From an uncultured Acetatifactor sp. (lineage in GTDB: Bacteria; Bacillota; Clostridia; Lachnospirales; Lachnospiraceae), in NCBI GenBank assembly GCA_910586215.1, contig CAJUGH010000009.1:62001-126000 (forward strand): 64,000 bases of DNA, read 5' to 3'. The stretch's first letter is position 1. Every line of letters starts with the position of its first letter. The notes beneath the pieces are model-generated. The model was not told the DNA's origin. It did no database searches and saw only the letters and a list, made by a program, of their open reading frames with translations. A program made the translations under genes and the position numbers. Shown here in pieces: positions 32,686 to 40,723 of this stretch.

Positions 32686-33701
32686 TCACCTCTTCTCCAC
32701 AATGTCTTCAGCCCCATGAAAAGCGGTCAAATCCTGCAAAGCAAGTCCGATGCCCTTGTGACCGTGAAAAGCGGAATCAAATATATTTTTCTCTTTAATG
32801 AGGAATCTCCTGGTCCGCCACTCCATCTTGCAGTCAAAATACCCTACAAACCGATTGCCTACAAGAATCGACAGTGGCCATTTCATCCCCTTTTTCTTGA
32901 AATACTCAAAGGTATAGGAATACTCGAAAAAAGTTTTCAGCCATGTCTGGTCCCGCACAAGGATATCCATGGGAGAAATGAGACGGACTTCCTCGCTGTC
33001 CGGCCCGGCACCCTGGTCAAGCAGCCTGGCCTTTGACGAATGGATGTAGCATGTCTTTTTTCCAACCTTTATGCCTATATTTTCCTTCAGGATATAGAGG
33101 GGCTCTTTGAATGTTCCTGGGTTTCTGCCGCAGGTCACCAGGTCAGTCTTGCGTTTCAGTCTGTAAAATGCACGGAATATGGGCAGATTAAAGCTAAGGT
33201 CGCCGGTTCTTCTTCCCTTTACATACGCATCCCATTCCTCCGATAAATGCAGGTGCTCCCAGATCTGACTGGTGGTCATGCCGGGTTGGTCCTTCAGCCC
33301 CTTCTTCAGTTCCTCCTCTGCCGCCAGGTCGTCCGGGCTGCTGGCGGCCGCCAGGTAGCTTTCATCCGAGGCACCCCATCTTACCACACCCTTCAGTGCA
33401 GCGCGGTAAATCGCAAATTCATTGGTTGGAACAAAGAACATGTTGCGCTTGAAAGCATATGCTTCCGTAATTTTATGCTCCTGATATGCCACGGCATCCA
33501 GATCTTCCACGGCAAAACTTTTTTCCTGTTCCAAAGCATCATATAGTGGTTCAAGTGGATGGTTGGATTCGGATCATACTGCAGACCGCATATATCCGAG
33601 ACAATATCCTCAATGGGGGCAGAACTTTTTTCATCCAGGTGCTGGCCGGATAGAATCACGCTGCGGATTGCCGATTTTTCATCACTTGTTCCATTGCCCA
33701 T
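32686..33701 (-). pseudogene. YcaQ-like winged-helix DNA glycosylase (HTH_42), frameshifted
   Basis: Reading leftward from 33701, the first 59 or so residues (SAIRSVILSGQHLDE, ICGLQYDPNPTIHLNHYMMLW) are the N-terminus of a winged-helix crosslink-repair glycosylase-like protein. The remaining part (SFAVEDLDAVAYQEHKITEA, then RLISPMDILVRDQTWLKTFF, KWPLSILVGNRFVGYFDCKM) is in another frame. The frames join at an A6 run on the minus strand (33519-33524 on the plus strand, T6). One extra A, or a -1 slip, would restore a continuous protein of about 338 residues. This is most likely a homopolymer indel, real or from sequencing. The family removes alkylated or cross-linked bases. Confidence 0.65.
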
Positions 33702-33803
33702 ACACGCTTATCCCCTCTGAAAATGCCGTATTGAAAAAAGGAACCCCCCATCCATATGCCAATACAGCCTTATCCGGCTGCTGCCATTTGCCTCAATAAT
33801 TTA

Positions 33804-33840
33804 TAGAGCGTGTTAGAAAGCAATTTTCAAACACGCTCTA
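33804..33840. repeat. long palindromic hairpin
   Basis: TAGAGCGTGTT (33804-33814) pairs with AACACGCTCTA (33830-33840), and the loop contains GAAA...TTTTC, which extends the stem. It sits between the glycosylase pseudogene and the tRNA-Pro terminator, in no reading frame. It may be a terminator or a remnant of a small mobile palindrome. Confidence 0.5.
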
Positions 33841-33841
33841 G

Positions 33842-33871
33842 TAAAATAAAACAGCCCGTAATCACAGGCTG
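33842..33871 (-). terminator. terminator of tRNA-Pro
   Basis: On the minus strand CAGCC and GGCTG form a hairpin about nine bases past the tRNA 3' end, followed by TTTTATTTTA. This is a simple intrinsic terminator. Confidence 0.65.
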
Positions 33872-33879
33872 CTTCCTCA

Positions 33880-33953
33880 TCGATGCGACAGGATTTGAAC
33901 CTGCGACCTCTGCGTCCCGAACGCAGCGCTCTACCAAGCTGAGCCACGCATCG
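33880..33953 (-). tRNA. tRNA-Pro (anticodon CGG)
   Basis: The minus strand folds as a complete cloverleaf: acceptor CGATGCG/CGCATCG, D-arm with AGCTTGGTAGAGC, anticodon stem CTGCG/CGCAG with loop TTCGGGA (anticodon CGG), T-arm GCAGG-TTCAAAT-CCTGT and discriminator A. CCA is not encoded. I found no duplicate of its 3' end nearby, so it is not marked as an integration site. Confidence 0.93.
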
Positions 33954-34067
33954 CTTCAACATACCAATCATAAATAAAAAACGATTGCTTGTCAAGTGAA
34001 AAAATTATAAGATAAAGGAAAGGCTGAGGAAAAAGCAAAATAGGCGACAAGTTAGGGAGGAAACAGA

Positions 34068-35270
34068 ATGTACCAGACCATCGTGACGTTAAAAAAGGGA
34101 GAAGGCCGTACCTTGAAGGCCGGGGGTATGTGGGTGTATGACAACGAGATCGCTTCCATTACAGGCCATTTTGAGCAGGGGGATGTGGTGGCAGTTCATG
34201 ACTTTGACGGCTATCCCATGGGATGCGGCTATATCAACACCAGATCCAGGATCACGGTACGGCTGCTGTCCCGGAGAAAAGATGCTGTGATAGATGAATG
34301 CTTCATGGAACAGCGGGTGCGGGATGCCTGGGCCTACAGAAAACAGACGATAGATACCGCAAGCTGTAGGCTGATATTCGGGGAGGCAGATTTTTTGCCG
34401 GGGCTGGTGGTGGACAAATTTGCCGATGTGCTGGTAGTGGAATCCCTGGCACTGGGCATAGACAGGTGGAAGGGAACCATTGTGGATGCTGTGAAAAGGG
34501 TGCTGGCAGAGGACGGCATCCGGATCCGTGGCGTCTATGAGCGGAGTGATGCCAAGGTGCGTCTCCAGGAAGGCATGGAGCGTGTAAAAGGCTTTATGGG
34601 GGAGTCTTTCGACACCAAGGTGGAGATCGTGGAAAACGGTGTGCGGTATCTGGTGGATGTGGAGGATGGCCAGAAGACAGGCTTTTTCCTGGACCAGAAG
34701 AACAACCGGGCAGTCATACAGCGGCTCTGCAAGGGAAAGAAGGTACTGGACTGTTTCACCCATACGGGATCTTTTGCCTTGAATGCCGGGATGGCGGGGG
34801 CAGTGGATGTGCTGGGGGTGGATGCCTCGGAACTGGCTGTGGCCCAGGCTATGGAAAATGCACGCCTAAACGGTCTGGAGGAAAGGGTGCGGTTCCAGTG
34901 CGCCGATGTATTTGAATTGTTACCAAAACTGGAGGCACAGGGGGAAACTTACGATGTGGTGATCCTGGATCCTCCCGCATTTACAAAATCTCGCAATTCC
35001 GTAAAAAATGCCGTGAAAGGATATCGGGAGATCAACCTGCGGGGAATGAAGCTGGTGCGGGACGGCGGATTCCTGGCCACCTGTTCCTGCTCCCATTTTA
35101 TGGAGCCGGAACTGTTCGCCAGGACCATCCGGGAGGCGGGGACAGGTGCCCGCAGGAGACTCCGCCAGGTGGAATTTGGCACCCAGGCACCGGATCATCC
35201 CATCCTCTGGGCAGCAGACCACAGTTATTATTTGAAATTCTACATCTTTCAAGTGGTGGAGGAGCGGTAG
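34068..35270 (+). CDS. RlmI-like 23S rRNA (cytosine-5) methyltransferase
   Basis: The ATG follows GGGAGGAAACAG. The 400-residue protein has an N-terminal PUA domain (LKAGGMWVYDNEI, GYPMGCGYINTRSRITVRLL), an EEHEE-type middle domain and a C-terminal SAM domain. The latter shows QKTGFFLDQKNNRAVI, VLDCFTHTGSFALNAG (SAM motif I), VILDPPAFTKS (motif IV) and ATCSCSHFM with the catalytic cysteine. RlmI methylates C1962 in E. coli 23S rRNA; many Firmicutes carry paralogues, so the exact site here is not assured. The gene stands alone next to tRNA-Pro. Confidence 0.88.
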   Translation: MYQTIVTLKKGEGRTLKAGGMWVYDNEIASITGHFEQGDVVAVHDFDGYPMGCGYINTRSRITVRLLSRRKDAVIDECFMEQRVRDAWAYRKQTIDTASCRLIFGEADFLPGLVVDKFADVLVVESLALGIDRWKGTIVDAVKRVLAEDGIRIRGVYERSDAKVRLQEGMERVKGFMGESFDTKVEIVENGVRYLVDVEDGQKTGFFLDQKNNRAVIQRLCKGKKVLDCFTHTGSFALNAGMAGAVDVLGVDASELAVAQAMENARLNGLEERVRFQCADVFELLPKLEAQGETYDVVILDPPAFTKSRNSVKNAVKGYREINLRGMKLVRDGGFLATCSCSHFMEPELFARTIREAGTGARRRLRQVEFGTQAPDHPILWAADHSYYLKFYIFQVVEER

Positions 35271-35469
35271 GGCTATCACATTTCCTAACACAAACAATCC
35301 GGGAAACCAAAATTGTGCCTGGCATATAACCAGCAGTTAAAAAAACCTTCCTCCAGGTTTACATACTCTCCATTGTGCATTACCTGGATCCTGTCTATAA
35401 TGGATTTACCGGCCGGAAGAATACCTAAATAGTTCATGATTAGAGGAAGAAAGGAACAGGTAAGACAGG

Positions 35470-36561
35470 ATGGATCTGAGAATAGGTTCCAGGATTATAG
35501 AACTGCGGAAGAAGAAAGGAATGACCCAGGAGCAGCTTGCAGTTGCCCTGGGGGTATCGGCCCCGGCGGTGAGTAAATGGGAGACAGACAGTTCCTATCC
35601 GGACATCACATTGCTATGTCCCTTGGCCAGGGCCCTGGGGACGGATGTGGATGCCCTGCTGGATTTTGAGGAAGACCTGCCAGGGGAAGACCTGGGCCGG
35701 TACATGGCAGAGGTCATGGGACTGGTCCGGGCCGGGCAGCCACAGGAGGCAGAGAGACAACTGAACCGGCTGCTTCATGCCTATCCCTCCAGCATTCCAC
35801 TGAAATTCAGTGCCACGGCGGTGCTGGCCATGTTCGAACAGAATGTACCGGATCACACGCAGGAGGACACCGACCGCTGGGGACATCTGAAAAAGGAACT
35901 GGTACAGGCCATATATGATGACGGGAACCCGGACTATCACATGGCTGCCATGTCCATGCTGGTATCCCTGGCCCTGGCAGAGAATGACCTGGAGAAAGCG
36001 GAAGAACTGCTGAAGAAGACGTTGACCCGGACAGCAGACTTTACCATGCACTGGATGCAGTTCTATGTGAAAAAGGGAGAGCAGGATAAGGCACTGGAGA
36101 CCGTACAGAAGAAGCTTTATGCGTTGATAGGGGAGGTACGGACCTGCCTGTTGTGCATGATGGGGGAGAGCCTTCCCCTGGACATGGACAGGAAGCTGGA
36201 GATCTGTGGCGTGTTCCAGAAGGTAGAGGAACTGTTCGGCGTGGGAGGGGGCATGGGCGCAGGTGCCCTGGCAGAGGTATACTTGAAGGCCGGACGAAAG
36301 GAGATTTGCCTGGAATATCTGGAACAACTTGTGGACAGGCTTGTGGAGGGCCTGGCAATGCCGAACCCCTTGTTGTTTGCACCGGTCTTCGGGCCGGATA
36401 ACTTGAGACAGAACCCTACGGTGAGCAGGGAAATGCTGCTTGCCATTCTCCAGGGACTGGAGGAGGATGCCTGCTTTGCCAAGATGCGGGGGGAGGAACG
36501 GTTCCAGGGGCTGGTGAGGCGGCTGAAGGATTACCAGGAGAGTGACTTTGACAGAACATAA
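35470..36561 (+). CDS. XRE-family regulator with C-terminal helical-repeat (TPR-like) region
   Basis: The 363-residue protein begins with a helix-turn-helix (KKKGMTQEQLAVALGVSAPAV, SKWETDSSYPDITLL) and continues with about 280 residues of helical repeats (AGQPQEAERQLNRLLHAYPS, NDLEKAEELLKKTLTRTADF, GEQDKALETVQKKLYALIG). This pattern is common in Clostridia as a stand-alone regulator; some RRNPP-type proteins with TPRs bind peptides, but no small peptide gene is seen nearby. A strong terminator follows. Target genes are unknown. Confidence 0.85.
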   Translation: MDLRIGSRIIELRKKKGMTQEQLAVALGVSAPAVSKWETDSSYPDITLLCPLARALGTDVDALLDFEEDLPGEDLGRYMAEVMGLVRAGQPQEAERQLNRLLHAYPSSIPLKFSATAVLAMFEQNVPDHTQEDTDRWGHLKKELVQAIYDDGNPDYHMAAMSMLVSLALAENDLEKAEELLKKTLTRTADFTMHWMQFYVKKGEQDKALETVQKKLYALIGEVRTCLLCMMGESLPLDMDRKLEICGVFQKVEELFGVGGGMGAGALAEVYLKAGRKEICLEYLEQLVDRLVEGLAMPNPLLFAPVFGPDNLRQNPTVSREMLLAILQGLEEDACFAKMRGEERFQGLVRRLKDYQESDFDRT

Positions 36562-36589
36562 CTTTTGAAGTATACACATAAGACAAAAG

Positions 36590-36624
36590 GATCCAGGCCT
36601 TTTGATATGGCTGGATCTTTTTTT
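36590..36624 (+). terminator. intrinsic terminator after the XRE/TPR gene
   Basis: GATCCAG (36590-36596) pairs with CTGGATC (36611-36617), with AAAAGG/CTTTT type pairing around it, and is followed by seven T residues. Confidence 0.85.
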
Positions 36625-36638
36625 GTGTGGAAAATGGG

Positions 36639-36690
36639 TTGACATAGGTATAAGACAGTGGTAGTATAAGCATATACTACAGGAGTAGTA
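36639..36690 (+). promoter_or_regulatory. promoter with BlaI/MecI-type operator
   Basis: TTGACA (36639-36644), a 17-base spacer and TAGTAT (36662-36667) form the promoter. Just downstream TACTAC-AGGA-GTAGTA (36675-36690) is a perfect palindrome matching the TACTACA-TGTAGTA type operator of BlaI/MecI repressors. The operator would cover the transcription start, giving autoregulation of the blaI-M56 pair. Confidence 0.8.
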
Positions 36691-36819
36691 CAAAACGGCA
36701 GACATATTTTGAATTATGGGATGAAGGATGGCAAAGGCAGTATGCCTGGAAGCGTGGAAATGCCGGAAATGCTTATGCCCCGGACTGTATGGGCCAGGAT
36801 AGCAGGAAGGAGGAGGCAG

Positions 36820-37218
36820 ATGTATGTAAAACTTTTCGACTCAGAACTAAAGGTGATGGATGTGCTGTGGAAGGACGGGGATTCCACGGCTAAGCACATT
36901 GCCCAGGTGCTCACGGAGTCTGTGGGGTGGAATGTGAACACTACATATACCTTGATCAAACGGTGCATGAAGAAGGGGGCCATTGAAAGAAGGGAGCCAC
37001 ATTTTATGTGCCATGCACTGGTGGAAAAGGAAACGGTGCAGGCAGCGGAGACAGACGAACTGATCGACAGGGTATATGACGGTTTTGCAGACAAGCTGTT
37101 TGCCGCGCTGCTCCAGCGCAGGAAGCTGTCCCCGGAACAGATCCGGCAGTTGAAGCAGGTGGTGGCTGAGGCAGAGAAGGAGATGCAGGCAGGCGGCAGG
37201 GAGGATATGGGGGATTAG
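36820..37218 (+). CDS. blaI: BlaI/MecI-family repressor
   Basis: The ATG at 36820 follows GGAGGAGG; an upstream in-frame ATG at 36709 overlaps the leader and lacks a site. The 132-residue protein has the winged-helix of the family (FDSELKVMDVLWKDGDSTAK, WNVNTTYTLIKRCMKKGAIE) and the C-terminal dimerisation part with the LVEKETVQ region that is cut by M56 partners. The TACTAC/GTAGTA operator lies upstream and an M56 metallopeptidase gene lies downstream. No beta-lactamase gene is adjacent, so the regulon may be something other than beta-lactam resistance. Confidence 0.9.
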   Translation: MYVKLFDSELKVMDVLWKDGDSTAKHIAQVLTESVGWNVNTTYTLIKRCMKKGAIERREPHFMCHALVEKETVQAAETDELIDRVYDGFADKLFAALLQRRKLSPEQIRQLKQVVAEAEKEMQAGGREDMGD

Positions 37219-37258
37219 GCCGGGGCATTTCTACGTAAAACAGATGGGAGGTAAGGGG

Positions 37259-39229
37259 ATGCATATTTTGCAGATGAGTGTTGCCGGAGGGGTCATGATA
37301 GTTGCCATCATCATAGCCAGGGCATTGCTGTTGGATAAGCTGCCGAAAAAGACCTTTCTGCTGCTGTGGGGGCTGGTGCTTTTCCGGCTGCTAATCCCAG
37401 TACGGATTCCTTCCAGTTACAGTATATATTCCTGGATACAAGGAATGACAGGTGCCACAGGTACCAGCCAGGAGGGCAGCCCCTGGGCGCTGCCTGTCTG
37501 GGGCATGGGAGGTGCCGGAGCCGGACCGGAGGTCCTGGCCGGGCCAGGAACCGGACCGTGGACTGGCATGGAGAGGGATTTGGTGGCATTAGGGCAGGCA
37601 TCTTCCGGGTGGCAGATATGGCCGCTGCCATGGCTGCTATGGGTTGTGGGACTGGCGGTATGTGTGGCGGTATTTTCCGGCATATATATCCGCTGCCTAA
37701 GGGAATTCAAGATGTCCCTGCCACTGCAGAATGCCTGCACAGAGAACTGGCTTGAAAGTCACAGGCTTAGGAGAAAGCTACAGATCCGGCAGTCAGACAG
37801 GGTGGGGACACCTATTTCCTATGGGATCCTGCGGCCTGTGATTCTCCTGCCGAAGTCCATGGACTGGGGGAACAGCAGGAGCATGGAACATATCCTGGAA
37901 CATGAACTGGTACACATCCAGCGGTTTGACCTGGTAGGGAAGCTGCTGGTGCTGGCTGGGGTCTGTGTGCATTGGTTCAATCCCCTGGCGTGGGTCATGT
38001 GGGTCCTCTTTAACAGGGATGTGGAACTAACCTGTGATGAAGAGGTGGTTAGGAACCTGGGGGAGGATGCCAGGTCTGCCTATGCCATGACCTTGATTGG
38101 CATGGAGGAGGGGAAACTGGGTGTCACACCCTTTTACAATGGATTTGGCAGGAATGCCATCCAGGAAAGGATAAAGTCGCTTATGAAGAGAAGGAAAATG
38201 ACAGTGGCGGCCATCATCGGGGCCGTGGTACTGGTAGCGGTTGTGGGGATGGGGTTCATGACTTCTGCAGACGGACAGGATGGGGAAGCCGGAAGGCCGT
38301 CCCGGCAGGAAAAAGGGAAAGACGGGAAGACCTGGGAAGGCGGGGGAACTGGGGAAAATAGAGAAGACGGATCCGGTCCCACAGGAACCGGTCAAGGTAC
38401 TGGAGTTACAGGAGGACATGTGGCTTCTACAAAGGCACCAGAAGTGGTACAGGAGACAGCGGGGAACCTGGTGAGCCAGATGTTTGCCAGCCAGAGGGAT
38501 GACAAATATGTGGACTGGAGGGTCACATCCCTGGAAATTGTTTTCACCTATCTGAACCTGGATGGCATGAAACTGGAAATATACAGGATGAACTACCAAT
38601 ATCTTGCAGAGAAACCGGAAGATGTTGTACTGGCAGGTGGAATGGAGATGGATGAGGAGGGCTGGGTGACTCTGCAATATCCCGGCAGCACATATCTGGT
38701 ATTCCAGGATGCCGGAAGGGAACTGAGATATGTGACCTGGATGATGGTGAATGACTGTTTCCCTGGGGATGATCTCTTCACGGAGGAACTGCAGGCACGG
38801 ATACAAGAGGAGAAGCTGAAGGGGTATCTGCTGGATGAGCTGAAGGCCTATCAGAAGGAGGAGGGTTCCGGGCTGGAGGACGTGGAGACACTTATGACAG
38901 TGTGGTTAGAGGATGGTACATATGAGATAGTGCAGGTGGCGCTGACTTTTGCTACGGCATATCTGGATGGGGACAGGAGAAGTATGAGGCCATACCTGAC
39001 AGAGGATTACGGGGATAATCTTGAGGTCTATGAGCAGGAGGGAGACGGGAACTGCTCGGTGCAGAGGATCAGCGGCACTGGGCAGGCCCGGGACGCACAG
39101 GAAGGAGACGAGATCTGGATCTCTGTGGAGATTGCGGAGGAAGGTCTGGATGCCTTGCGGTACCTGTCCCTGGAGTGCGTGAAGCAGGAAGAAGGATGGA
39201 AGATCCAGTTTTACGGGCTGGAAGGATAG
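37259..39229 (+). CDS. BlaR1/MecR1-like M56 membrane metallopeptidase with novel extracytoplasmic domain
   Basis: The ATG at 37259 follows GGGAGGT. The 656-residue protein has three or four N-terminal membrane helices, the zinc motif HELVH (residues 215-219) with FDLVGKLL after it, the NRDVELTCDEEVV motif, and a further membrane helix (about 322-342). The extracytoplasmic part (about 345-656) has a Gly/Lys/Glu-rich linker and then a strand-rich domain. It does not show the STYK/SxN/KTG motifs of the penicillin-binding sensor of BlaR1, so it probably senses another ligand. It is paired with the BlaI repressor 40 bases upstream. Confidence 0.85.
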   Translation: MHILQMSVAGGVMIVAIIIARALLLDKLPKKTFLLLWGLVLFRLLIPVRIPSSYSIYSWIQGMTGATGTSQEGSPWALPVWGMGGAGAGPEVLAGPGTGPWTGMERDLVALGQASSGWQIWPLPWLLWVVGLAVCVAVFSGIYIRCLREFKMSLPLQNACTENWLESHRLRRKLQIRQSDRVGTPISYGILRPVILLPKSMDWGNSRSMEHILEHELVHIQRFDLVGKLLVLAGVCVHWFNPLAWVMWVLFNRDVELTCDEEVVRNLGEDARSAYAMTLIGMEEGKLGVTPFYNGFGRNAIQERIKSLMKRRKMTVAAIIGAVVLVAVVGMGFMTSADGQDGEAGRPSRQEKGKDGKTWEGGGTGENREDGSGPTGTGQGTGVTGGHVASTKAPEVVQETAGNLVSQMFASQRDDKYVDWRVTSLEIVFTYLNLDGMKLEIYRMNYQYLAEKPEDVVLAGGMEMDEEGWVTLQYPGSTYLVFQDAGRELRYVTWMMVNDCFPGDDLFTEELQARIQEEKLKGYLLDELKAYQKEEGSGLEDVETLMTVWLEDGTYEIVQVALTFATAYLDGDRRSMRPYLTEDYGDNLEVYEQEGDGNCSVQRISGTGQARDAQEGDEIWISVEIAEEGLDALRYLSLECVKQEEGWKIQFYGLEG

Positions 39230-39242
39230 GGAATGGTTTCAG

Positions 39243-39269
39243 TATCGGCCTGCCTGTGGCAGGCCGATA
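39243..39269. terminator. bidirectional hairpin between convergent genes
   Basis: TATCGGCCTGCC and GGCAGGCCGATA pair perfectly (12 bp) around TGT. It lies between the stops of the M56 gene and the leftward DUF2142 fragment and probably ends both transcripts. Confidence 0.7.
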
Positions 39270-39274
39270 TGCTA

Positions 39275-39865
39275 TTAACGGAAATAATACCCGATTCCCA
39301 GTGCAAATATGACTGCAAAGATAATATTGCAATAGCAGGTGGCAGACTGTATCTGCTCTTCGTTCCAGCTGGTCTGCCGTATTTTGGGAAGGATCCATGC
39401 CACAACCAGAAACAAGGGTGTTAGGTATCTTCCCTGTACTCCATGCATGACCAGGCTTCCTACTGGGGTAAATGTCACATACAGAGCCAGATCTGTCAGC
39501 AGCCAGATACCCAGGATCATAAAAGTGATCCAGAGTTTCTGCCATTTGACCCAGCTTGTCTTCTCTGAAAGAAGCAGAAGGGCACATATCAGCCCTGCAT
39601 GGGCTTCTTTTAAAATTCCGGGAAGGACGGTGGGATCATACCCGCTTAATCCGAAAAATCTGTCGATAAATTCCGAGGGCTGTGACAAAATCGAAGACAC
39701 AAAAATCCACAGCGCCTGGAAAGGCTTTTCCAGGAGAAACGATATCTGCCCATTGCGGTCAAATCCCGGCGACATCCACTCAACGAAACTGGAAGAAATC
39801 TGTGTGGACCAGAGAATGGCTATGGCAGATATCACCAGGATCAGCCCGCCCTTCCACACATTCAC
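39275..39865 (-). pseudogene. DUF2142-like membrane protein, C-terminal fragment
   Basis: About 196 residues remain: hydrophobic helices and the family signature GVQGRYLTPLFLVVAWILP near the end. DUF2142 proteins are polytopic membrane proteins of roughly 450 or more residues linked to cell-surface polysaccharides. Here the frame begins abruptly near 39890 after a stop, with no ribosome binding site, so the N-terminal half is missing. The sequence is more AT-rich than the neighbours. The lost part was probably removed together with the DNA now replaced by repeat A4. Confidence 0.6.
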
Positions 39866-40032
39866 ATGGCGAAACTTGAAATGAGCTTTTCATCAAAAAT
39901 CTAATTTGGCTGTAGCTTTTTGTGCCTGGCTACGGTATATAGTATAGACACAGACAACCTGCACTTTATAAGGATCCTTAAGAAGCCGTTACAGGTATAT
40001 GCAGTGTCATGTGACAAAAGAGATGTATAACA

Positions 40033-40192
40033 GTAACAGTTCAGACACCCCCTACCGCGAAGTCAACAATTGCAATGTGTCCATGGGACACATTCCTATG
40101 CAATTTTGCGTTCCTTTCGAGCGCCAAAACGCATTTCCTTTGCGTTTTGTATGCATCAGCGTAACGGTTCAGTGCCCTGTCTGAACTGTTAC
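40033..40192 (+). repeat. repeat family A, copy A4 (divergent arms)
   Basis: The closing arms are GTAACAGTTCAGACA and TGTCTGAACTGTTAC, a perfect 15-bp pair that differs in sequence from the GTTACTGTTCAC/GTGAACAGTAAC arms of the other copies. Inside are AATGTGTCC-ATG-GGACACATT and AAAACGCA-TTTCCT-TTGCGTTTT, the latter at the same place and with the same flanks (GCGCC before, GTATGCAT after) as in A2 and A3. The element fills the gap before the ECF sigma gene (start 40223). The other part of this 357-base gap (39866-40032) has no evident gene. Confidence 0.7.
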
Positions 40193-40222
40193 GTATAACA
40201 CAATGTATCAGGAGGAATCTGC

Positions 40223-40723
40223 ATGGGAAAGGGGAAAGAATGCCTGGCAGAGGAAAGCGCAGGGGCAGTCATTGAGAAATATTCCAATATGGTCTACCGG
40301 CTGGCTTATGCCCGGACAGGCAGCAGGCATGATGCGGATGACATATACCAGGAGGTATTCCTGCGGTATTTCCGGAGGAAGCCGGTCTTTGACAGCGAGG
40401 AGCATCGCAAGGCCTGGCTGCTTCGGGTGACAGTAAACTGTTCTAACTCCTTCCTGTCCGCCCCCTGGCAGCGGCGCACCATGGGGCTGCCGGAGGACCT
40501 GCCATATGAAGGAGGCAGGAAGGACCATCTGGACCTGCACAGCAAGCTGCAGATGCTTCCTGCAAAATACCGTGGTGTCATTCATCTCTTCTATTATGAA
40601 GAACTATCCGTGGAAGAGATTGCCCGTATCCTGCACCGGAAACCGTCCACGGTCCGCACCCAGCTTGTCAGGGCCAGGCAGCGGCTTGCCCGCATTTTGA
40701 AGGAGGAAGACTATGCATTTTAA
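40223..40723 (+). CDS. ECF-type RNA polymerase sigma factor
   Basis: The ATG follows CAGGAGGAATCTGC. The 166-residue protein has sigma region 2 (YSNMVYRLAYARTGSRHDAD, DIYQEVFLRYFRR) and region 4 (LPAKYRGVIHLFYYEELSVE, EIARILHRKPSTVRTQLVRA) with nothing between but a short linker. It overlaps the anti-sigma gene by 11 bases, the normal arrangement. Related Clostridia pairs are thought to respond to envelope or unknown stresses; the signal here is not evident. Confidence 0.92.
   Translation: MGKGKECLAEESAGAVIEKYSNMVYRLAYARTGSRHDADDIYQEVFLRYFRRKPVFDSEEHRKAWLLRVTVNCSNSFLSAPWQRRTMGLPEDLPYEGGRKDHLDLHSKLQMLPAKYRGVIHLFYYEELSVEEIARILHRKPSTVRTQLVRARQRLARILKEEDYAF

Noticed and set aside
33880..33953. 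tRNA-Pro as an integration site for the F-type locus
   Set aside because: No second copy of the tRNA 3' end was noticed near 19.6 or 22 kb, and a chromosomal pseudogene lies between.
35285..35437. 50-codon minus-strand frame in the gap between the RlmI-like and XRE genes
   Set aside because: The peptide (MNYLGILPAGKSIIDRIQVM...) looks slightly protein-like and may be a gene remnant, but it has no ribosome binding site and I cannot link it to a family.
35614..36705. 363-codon open frame on the minus strand
   Set aside because: It lies fully antisense to the XRE/TPR gene, has His/Gln/Cys-rich low-quality protein sequence and no ribosome binding site; it is a shadow of GC-rich coding DNA.
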